Below are positions 50,267 to 54,619 of a stretch of DNA of 54,619 nucleotides, piece by piece. Source of the stretch: GAS188 sp035949255 (GTDB lineage: Bacteria > Pseudomonadota > Alphaproteobacteria > Rhizobiales > Beijerinckiaceae); NCBI GenBank assembly GCA_035949255.1, contig DASZIL010000112.1, positions 1 to 54,619 of the forward strand, read 5' to 3'. The notes under the pieces are model-generated. The model had not been told where the DNA came from and made no database searches. It worked only from the letters and a program-made list of their open reading frames with translations. Positions within the stretch are counted from its first letter, which is position 1, and every line of letters starts with the position of its first letter. The position numbers and the translations under genes are program-made.

Positions 50267-51577
50267 ATGGACGCCTCGACCACCCAAGGCGGCGATGCGG
50301 CATTCTGGGCGCGGGCCCGCCGCCACATGCTGAGCTACGGCGGCAACTTCGTCCCGTTTGTCGCCGCACGCGCAGCCGGCGCCTTTGTCTATGACGCTCA
50401 GGGCCGCCGCGTCCTCGACTTCACCTCGGGGCAAATGAGCGCGATTCTCGGGCATTCGCACCCGGAGATCGCCGCCACCCTCGCCGCCGCCGCTGCTTCG
50501 CTCGATCATCTGTTCTCGAGCATGCTCAGCGTTCCGGTCGTCGACCTTGCCGAGGCGCTTGCGCGCCTCGTGCCTGCCTTGCCGCGCGTCATGCTCTTGT
50601 CGACCGGCGGCGAAGCCAATGAGGCGGCGATCAAGATTGCCAAATTGGTGACCGGTGGTTGGGAGGTCGTCGGCTTCGCCCAGTCGTGGCATGGCATGAC
50701 GGGAGGCGCCGCGGCCGCGACCTACAAGGCGGGCCGTCGCGGCTATGGCCCCGCGGCCGCAGGGTCCTTCGCCATCCCCGCCCCCAACGCCTTCCGCCCG
50801 CGCTTCGCGAATCTGTCCTGGCAGGCCGAGCTCGACGATGCCTTCGATCTCATCGACCGGCAAAGCACGGGCAATCTCGCTGCCTTCATCGCCGAGCCCA
50901 TCCTCAGCAGCGGCGGCATCATCGAGCTGCCGCAAGGCTATCTTGCCGCGCTCAAAAAGAAATGCGCCGAGCGCGGGATGCTGCTCATCCTCGATGAAGC
51001 GCAAACGGCGCTCGGGCGGACCGGCACCATGTTCGCCTTCGAGCGCGACGGTGTGACACCCGATATCTTGGTGCTGTCGAAGACCTTGGGAGCCGGCCTT
51101 CCGCTTTCCGCCGTGATGACGTCCGAGAAGATCGGCGACCAGTGCGCGACGCGCGGCTTTCTCTTCTACACGACTCATGTCAACGATCCGCTTCCCGCCT
51201 CGGTCGGGCTCAAGGTGATCGAAATCGTCGAACGCGATGCTCTCGCGGCGCGGGCCGCAACCCTCGGCGCGAGGCTGAAAAAGGGCCTCATCGAGCTTCA
51301 ATCGCGTTCTCCCTGCATCGGGGATGTGCGCGGGCGCGGCTTGCTGCTGGGTCTCGAATTCATCGACGAGCGGGGCGGCAAGAAGCGCTCGGCGGCCACG
51401 CTCTCCGATGCCGTGACGGATCAGGCCTTGAGCCTAGGCCTCTGCGCCAATATCGTGCGCGCCGGATCTTCGGGCGGCGTCATGCGGATCGCACCGCCGC
51501 TGACAGTGTCGGAAGCCGAGGTCGACCTCGGGCTCGAGCTCTTGAACACCGCCATGGACGATGTGGTGAAGAATTGA
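50267..51577 (+). CDS. dgdA: 2,2-Dialkylglycine decarboxylase (class III PLP enzyme)
   Basis: 436 residues, closely resembling the Burkholderia cepacia enzyme as I know it. Diagnostic residues are present: Gln in LDFTSGQMSAILGHSHPE, Trp in AQSWHGMTGGAAAATYKAG, AAFIAEPILSSGGIIELP, the PLP Lys in LSKTLGAGLPLSAVMTS and the carboxylate-binding Arg in MRIAPPLTVSE. It decarboxylates and transaminates 2,2-disubstituted glycines such as 2-aminoisobutyrate, with pyruvate as acceptor. Co-linear with the importer, 16 bases downstream, which suggests one catabolic operon. Another class III aminotransferase is less likely. Confidence 0.88.
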   Translation: MDASTTQGGDAAFWARARRHMLSYGGNFVPFVAARAAGAFVYDAQGRRVLDFTSGQMSAILGHSHPEIAATLAAAAASLDHLFSSMLSVPVVDLAEALARLVPALPRVMLLSTGGEANEAAIKIAKLVTGGWEVVGFAQSWHGMTGGAAAATYKAGRRGYGPAAAGSFAIPAPNAFRPRFANLSWQAELDDAFDLIDRQSTGNLAAFIAEPILSSGGIIELPQGYLAALKKKCAERGMLLILDEAQTALGRTGTMFAFERDGVTPDILVLSKTLGAGLPLSAVMTSEKIGDQCATRGFLFYTTHVNDPLPASVGLKVIEIVERDALAARAATLGARLKKGLIELQSRSPCIGDVRGRGLLLGLEFIDERGGKKRSAATLSDAVTDQALSLGLCANIVRAGSSGGVMRIAPPLTVSEAEVDLGLELLNTAMDDVVKN

Positions 51578-51933
51578 GGCTTGGCTTTTGACCTTGAGCC
51601 TCTCGGACCTGAGCCTCCCGAATTATCTGAGCACGGAGCCTCAATCTCGCGGCTGCGGCGGATTCCCGTCCCCTCTATTGGCTGGGGGACCTGGATTCGA
51701 AACAAGACTTCCGTGCCAGCGTTCGCGGGGGATCAGGGATCAGGCACGAGCTGCGCTGGCCGGTGAAATACGACCAGAGCCACTGGCGCTGCACACGCGG
51801 CCTGTTCTGCGCCTGCTGCAGGGAGAGGATGTGAACGAACGCCCACACCAGCCACGTCAGGAATTGGGTTATGCCACACCCGCTGTTCGATCCATGTGCG
51901 GCTCCTATGGTGGCGCCGAGGTTGTGGCCGGCG
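51578..51933. other. Intergenic region with tRNA remnant
   Basis: 356 bases with no convincing protein gene; plus-strand frames here read through tRNA-like sequence. Apart from the tRNA-Gln 3' fragment nothing is recognised. A weak inverted repeat, GAGGCT and AGCCTC, follows the dgdA stop and might aid termination. Confidence 0.5.
51679..51710 (-). tRNA. tRNA-Gln 3'-end fragment (not a full tRNA)
   Basis: On the minus strand the segment ends in TTCGAATCCAGG then GTCCCCCAGCCA: the 3' half of the T-arm, acceptor strand, G discriminator and encoded CCA of a tRNA-Gln. The 5' part of the tRNA does not continue beyond about 51710, and one T-stem base is changed (TTG-TTTCG). It is probably the remnant of an integration (att) site. 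Confidence 0.6.
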
Positions 51934-52386
51934 CTAACTTGGCGCCATGCCTTTCTGGGCCAACTCCTTGATGGCGCCCTCAGTCTTGGCTAGATGCTCC
52001 AGGCCCATGCCGCGCAGGACATTGGGGGCCTTGGTGAACTGGATGTTGTCGTAGCCGACGATCTCGATGCGGTTGCCCCAGGGATCGCGGAAATCCAGGA
52101 ACGGCCCCGGAAGCGAATCCACGCCTGCATTGACCAGCTCTCGGCGGACGGCTTCCTTATCGTCGACAACAAGGCCGAAGTGACGTCCGTCGTCGGCGCC
52201 CTGTCGGCGGCCTTTCTGGAGCGCGATGAACTGATCGCCGAGATCGATGAAAGCCATGCTCTCGCTCTTGCTTCGCAGCTCGAAATCGAAGAGCCGGCCA
52301 TAGAAAGCCAGCGCTTCCTCGATGTCGCCCACCTCCAACGCTACGTGATTGAAGCCCACGGCGCGGGCCTTCCTCGCATCGGGCAT
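51934..52386 (-). CDS. VOC family (glyoxalase/dioxygenase fold) protein
   Basis: 150 residues with one VOC module pair: AVGFNHVALEVGDIEEALAF carries the first metal-ligand His, RHFGLVVDDKEAVRREL the second, and the final acidic ligand is in FRDPWGNRIEIVGYDNI. The last 30 residues add a helical tail. Typical members are lyases, isomerases or dioxygenases acting on small molecules; the substrate is unknown. It diverges from the PQQ-type dehydrogenase gene with about 240 bases between them. Confidence 0.85.
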   Translation of the reverse strand: MPDARKARAVGFNHVALEVGDIEEALAFYGRLFDFELRSKSESMAFIDLGDQFIALQKGRRQGADDGRHFGLVVDDKEAVRRELVNAGVDSLPGPFLDFRDPWGNRIEIVGYDNIQFTKAPNVLRGMGLEHLAKTEGAIKELAQKGMAPS

Positions 52387-52623
52387 TACAACCTCCTACG
52401 GTCATCGATGAACAGTTCTATCCCGAGAGGCTGGGATGGTGAAGCTGGATGCCAAGTCGGGCGCTATCGGCTTCGACGCCTCTTTGCCGCGGTCGTCGAT
52501 TTCCCGTCGAGTGCTGTGCGACCGGGCATTCCAGTCCTGATGACGCGCTTTGAGCCGTGCAAGCTCGCATGGTTCCAAAGCGGGCCGCCTTCGGGTAGCG
52601 TGCGAGCGGCAAGGGGCAGGTGA

Positions 52624-53931
52624 ATGAGCTTATCCGATATTTTTGCGCGAATTGTCGCGTTGATTGGCGCCACAGCGATCCTGTTTCGGCGGCTGAAGGA
52701 CGGCGCGAAAGAGCCGGCCTTTGGCAACAATCCCTCGATCCCTGCAGCGAAGCGCCAGGGCATTCCGACACTCAAGATGCCGACGGCCAGGGGATGGAGA
52801 CAAGGGGAGACGCCGGTCGCAGCGACCGGGCTCAAAGTCAATGCGTTTGCGACCGGTCTCAAGCATCCCCGCTGGCTCCGCGTGCTGCCCAATGGCGACG
52901 TGCTCGTCGCCGAGGCTCTGAGCGTGGCTGCGCCTATTAAGACGGCCTTCGACTACGCCATGTTCAGCACGATGAAACGCGCCGCTGCCGTTGGGGTCAG
53001 CCCGAACCGCATCACGCGGTTGCGCGACGCGGACGGCGATGGCGTGGCCGAAATTCGCGAGGTGTTCCTAGAAGAGCTGAATCAGCCGTTCGGCATGGCG
53101 CTGCTGGGCAATACATTCTATGTCGGCAACACCGACGGAGTGGTCGCCTTTCCTTACACGGCGGGCGCGACCCGCATCACCGCACCAGGGCGAAAGCTGA
53201 CCGAGTTCAAGCCCGGCGGGCATTGGACGCGGAGTCTGCTGCCGAGCCCCGATGGGCTGAAGCTCTTCGTTGGGGTGGGCTCGTTTAGCAATATCGGCGA
53301 GAGCGGCATGGCTCTCGAGGAGGGCCGCGCGGCCATCTACGAGATCGATCTGGCAAGTGGCAGGAGTCGGATTTTTGCGAGTGGTCTGCGCAACCCCGTG
53401 GGCCTGGCATGGGAACCTCAAACCGGCGCTCTCTGGACTGTGGTCAATGAACGCGACGGCTTGGGCGACGAGACTCCTCCCGACTATCTCACCACGGTGC
53501 GTGAAGGCGCCTTCTACGGGTGGCCCTATTGCTACTGGGGGCAGACGGTTGATGACCGGGTGCCCCAGGATCCGGCCGCGGTCGCAAGGGCTACGACACC
53601 GGATTACGCGCTGGGGGGGCACACCGCGTCGCTGGGCCTCTGTTGGATGCCCGCCGGCACGCTTCCCGGTTTTCCCGCGGGTATGGCCATCGGGCAGCAC
53701 GGCTCCTGGAACCGCAGCACGCTGAGCGGCTACAAGGTCATCTTTGTGCCGTTCGAGAATGGCCGCCCGGCCGGGCCGCCGCGCGATGTTGTAACGGGGT
53801 TCCTCGCAGCGGATAAGCGGGTCTCCTATGGACGACCGGTCGGGGTGGCGATCGGCCCTGACGGTTCCTTGCTAGTGGCGGACGATGTGGGCGATGTAAT
53901 ATGGCGCGTAACCGGCGAGCGGCAGAGCTGA
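52624..53931 (+). CDS. PQQ-dependent sugar (sorbosone/glucose-type) dehydrogenase
   Basis: 435 residues. A short N-terminal hydrophobic segment (DIFARIVALIGATAILF) may anchor or export it. The rest is a beta-propeller of the GDH/sorbosone type: LKHPRWLRVLPNGDVLVAEA, NQPFGMALLGNTFYVGNTDG, ASGLRNPVGLAWEPQTGALW, GWPYCYWG and GQHGSWNRSTLSGYKVIFVP with the calcium/PQQ-site Arg-Asn elements. It oxidises sugars or sugar-like compounds in the periplasm using PQQ. No PQQ-synthesis genes are in the window. Confidence 0.9.
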   Translation: MSLSDIFARIVALIGATAILFRRLKDGAKEPAFGNNPSIPAAKRQGIPTLKMPTARGWRQGETPVAATGLKVNAFATGLKHPRWLRVLPNGDVLVAEALSVAAPIKTAFDYAMFSTMKRAAAVGVSPNRITRLRDADGDGVAEIREVFLEELNQPFGMALLGNTFYVGNTDGVVAFPYTAGATRITAPGRKLTEFKPGGHWTRSLLPSPDGLKLFVGVGSFSNIGESGMALEEGRAAIYEIDLASGRSRIFASGLRNPVGLAWEPQTGALWTVVNERDGLGDETPPDYLTTVREGAFYGWPYCYWGQTVDDRVPQDPAAVARATTPDYALGGHTASLGLCWMPAGTLPGFPAGMAIGQHGSWNRSTLSGYKVIFVPFENGRPAGPPRDVVTGFLAADKRVSYGRPVGVAIGPDGSLLVADDVGDVIWRVTGERQS

Positions 53932-54075
53932 CCTGATGAGACGCATGTAGCAGCGCTGAACCTCATCAATGAGGCCGCTAAGTTGGCATTGTCAAAGACG
54001 GCGCTTCCTGGTATCCATCCCGGGCCGCCCGCTTAACCTCGAACTCGATCTCGCCGGCGGCGGTCCGGTCTCCAT

Positions 54076-54297
54076 TCATTTTCGCAACCTCACGCCGGGC
54101 CTATCCCCGCCGTTGATGAATTCAACGCTGGCCCATTCAAGCTCGCTCTGGATCGCGTCAAGGTCGCTCGGTTCCGGCATCCCGACGCCCGTCTCATAGT
54201 CCGTTGTCAGCGTCGCCGGAACGACGGCGACCCCGGCGAGCTCGGCCTGCGACATGCCGGCCAACATGCGAGCGGCGCGGCATTGGGCGGGCGTCAC
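54076..54297 (-). CDS. Short XRE-family transcriptional regulator
   Basis: 73 residues. A helix-turn-helix of the Cro/CI type spans residues about 3-55 (MTPAQCRAARMLAGMSQAEL, then AGVAVVPATLTTDYETG), followed by DAIQSELEWASVEFINGGD and GVRLRK. This is the common short alphaproteobacterial XRE form without effector domain. Targets unknown; it lies between the sugar dehydrogenase and the small protein at the right edge. Confidence 0.85.
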   Translation of the reverse strand: MTPAQCRAARMLAGMSQAELAGVAVVPATLTTDYETGVGMPEPSDLDAIQSELEWASVEFINGGDRPGVRLRK

Positions 54298-54447
54298 TTG
54301 CTCGGCCTCGCTGCATGTTTCGGCTTCGCCTCACCGTTCCGGCCTCCGCCTCGGCGCCAAGCGTTGCTTCCCGCCTCGGCAATTCTGCGCCAGATACTTG
54401 CCCAACCGGGTCTTGAGCGGAGCGGCGCCCCTGGCCACATATCGCAC

Positions 54448-54619
54448 ATGGTCAAGCCCACCATACCCCGCACAGAACCAACGAACCAAGAGCTTCGTCT
54501 CAAAGCCATCGAGATCGCGGCCGAGCTTGAAATTCTCGACAAGGCGGATGCCTTGTTAGTGCTGCGCTACGCCAAACTTTTGACGACGGACTATATTGGC
54601 GAGGAGCCAACGGGTCGCG
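54448..54619 (+). CDS. Small hypothetical protein, 3' end cut by window
   Basis: An ATG at 54448 opens a frame to the right edge (57 residues seen). LRLKAIEIAAELEILDKADA followed by LLVLRYAKLLTTDYIGE is amphipathic and helical, with the same IAAEL and A-L-x-V-L spacing as the 67-residue protein at 1728-1931. There is no strong ribosome site, so the start is uncertain. Function unknown. Confidence 0.5.
   Translation, partial: MVKPTIPRTEPTNQELRLKAIEIAAELEILDKADALLVLRYAKLLTTDYIGEEPTGR

Noticed and set aside
53961..53974. CCTCAT-CA-ATGAGG inverted repeat after the sugar dehydrogenase
   Set aside because: Two-base loop and no T-run; too weak to call a terminator.
1..54619. CRISPR arrays, rRNA genes, complete tRNAs, phage structural genes
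   Set aside because: Looked for regular spaced repeats, conserved rRNA/tRNA segments and typical phage proteins; none found apart from the tRNA-Gln fragment.

Overview
The window reads as a chromosomal piece of a GC-rich alphaproteobacterium, most likely Hyphomicrobiales (Rhizobiales). This rests on protein style, the thioesterase-rplM-rpsI-argC gene order, frequent GTG/TTG starts and tightly overlapping operons. I could run no database search, so genus is not assigned and all family calls come from motif recognition.

Layout. 1-12588 is mostly housekeeping on the minus strand: the start of a probable RND efflux adaptor (cut by the window edge), a ChaA-type Ca2+/H+ antiporter, a LuxR-type regulator with a degenerate receiver, a Do-family protease/GNAT/RarA operon, an amidase with a tiny GatC/AtzG-like partner, a GST, a class III nucleotide cyclase and isovaleryl-CoA dehydrogenase. 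12920-14163 is a decayed IS1380-type element. 14250-20803 holds a secreted AhpD-like protein, an alginate-lyase-like protein, argC, rpsI, rplM, a PaaI thioesterase, a crotonase, a porin-like fragment protein and a DUF983 protein. 20847-22878 is an accessory patch: a Nudix gene whose 3' end is duplicated about 1 kb downstream, with a HEPN/MNT pair (HEPN frameshifted) between the copies, then an orphan VapB-like antitoxin.

22939-40098 carries proC and pdxY followed by a purine-catabolism island. Minus-strand genes encode PuuD urate hydroxylase (membrane, cytochrome c tail), allantoate amidohydrolase and a fused allantoinase/OHCU decarboxylase. Divergently, plus-strand genes encode HIU hydrolase, XdhA, XdhB, XdhC, a complete BmpA-type nucleoside/purine ABC importer and an Ldh2-family dehydrogenase that could act on ureidoglycolate. 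Together they cover purine uptake and xanthine to ureidoglycolate, with a possible further step to oxalurate.

42004-44913 contains elongation factor P next to both of its modification enzymes, EpmA and EpmB. 45235-51577 is a branched-chain-amino-acid-type ABC importer (solute-binding protein, LivH, a LivM-LivG fusion, LivF) running directly into a gene very like 2,2-dialkylglycine decarboxylase, which suggests import and breakdown of alpha,alpha-disubstituted amino acids such as 2-aminoisobutyrate. The end of the window (51578-54619) looks accessory: a tRNA-Gln 3' remnant, a VOC protein, a PQQ-type sugar dehydrogenase, a short XRE regulator and a small protein distantly resembling the one at 1728-1931.

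No rRNA, complete tRNA or CRISPR array was seen.
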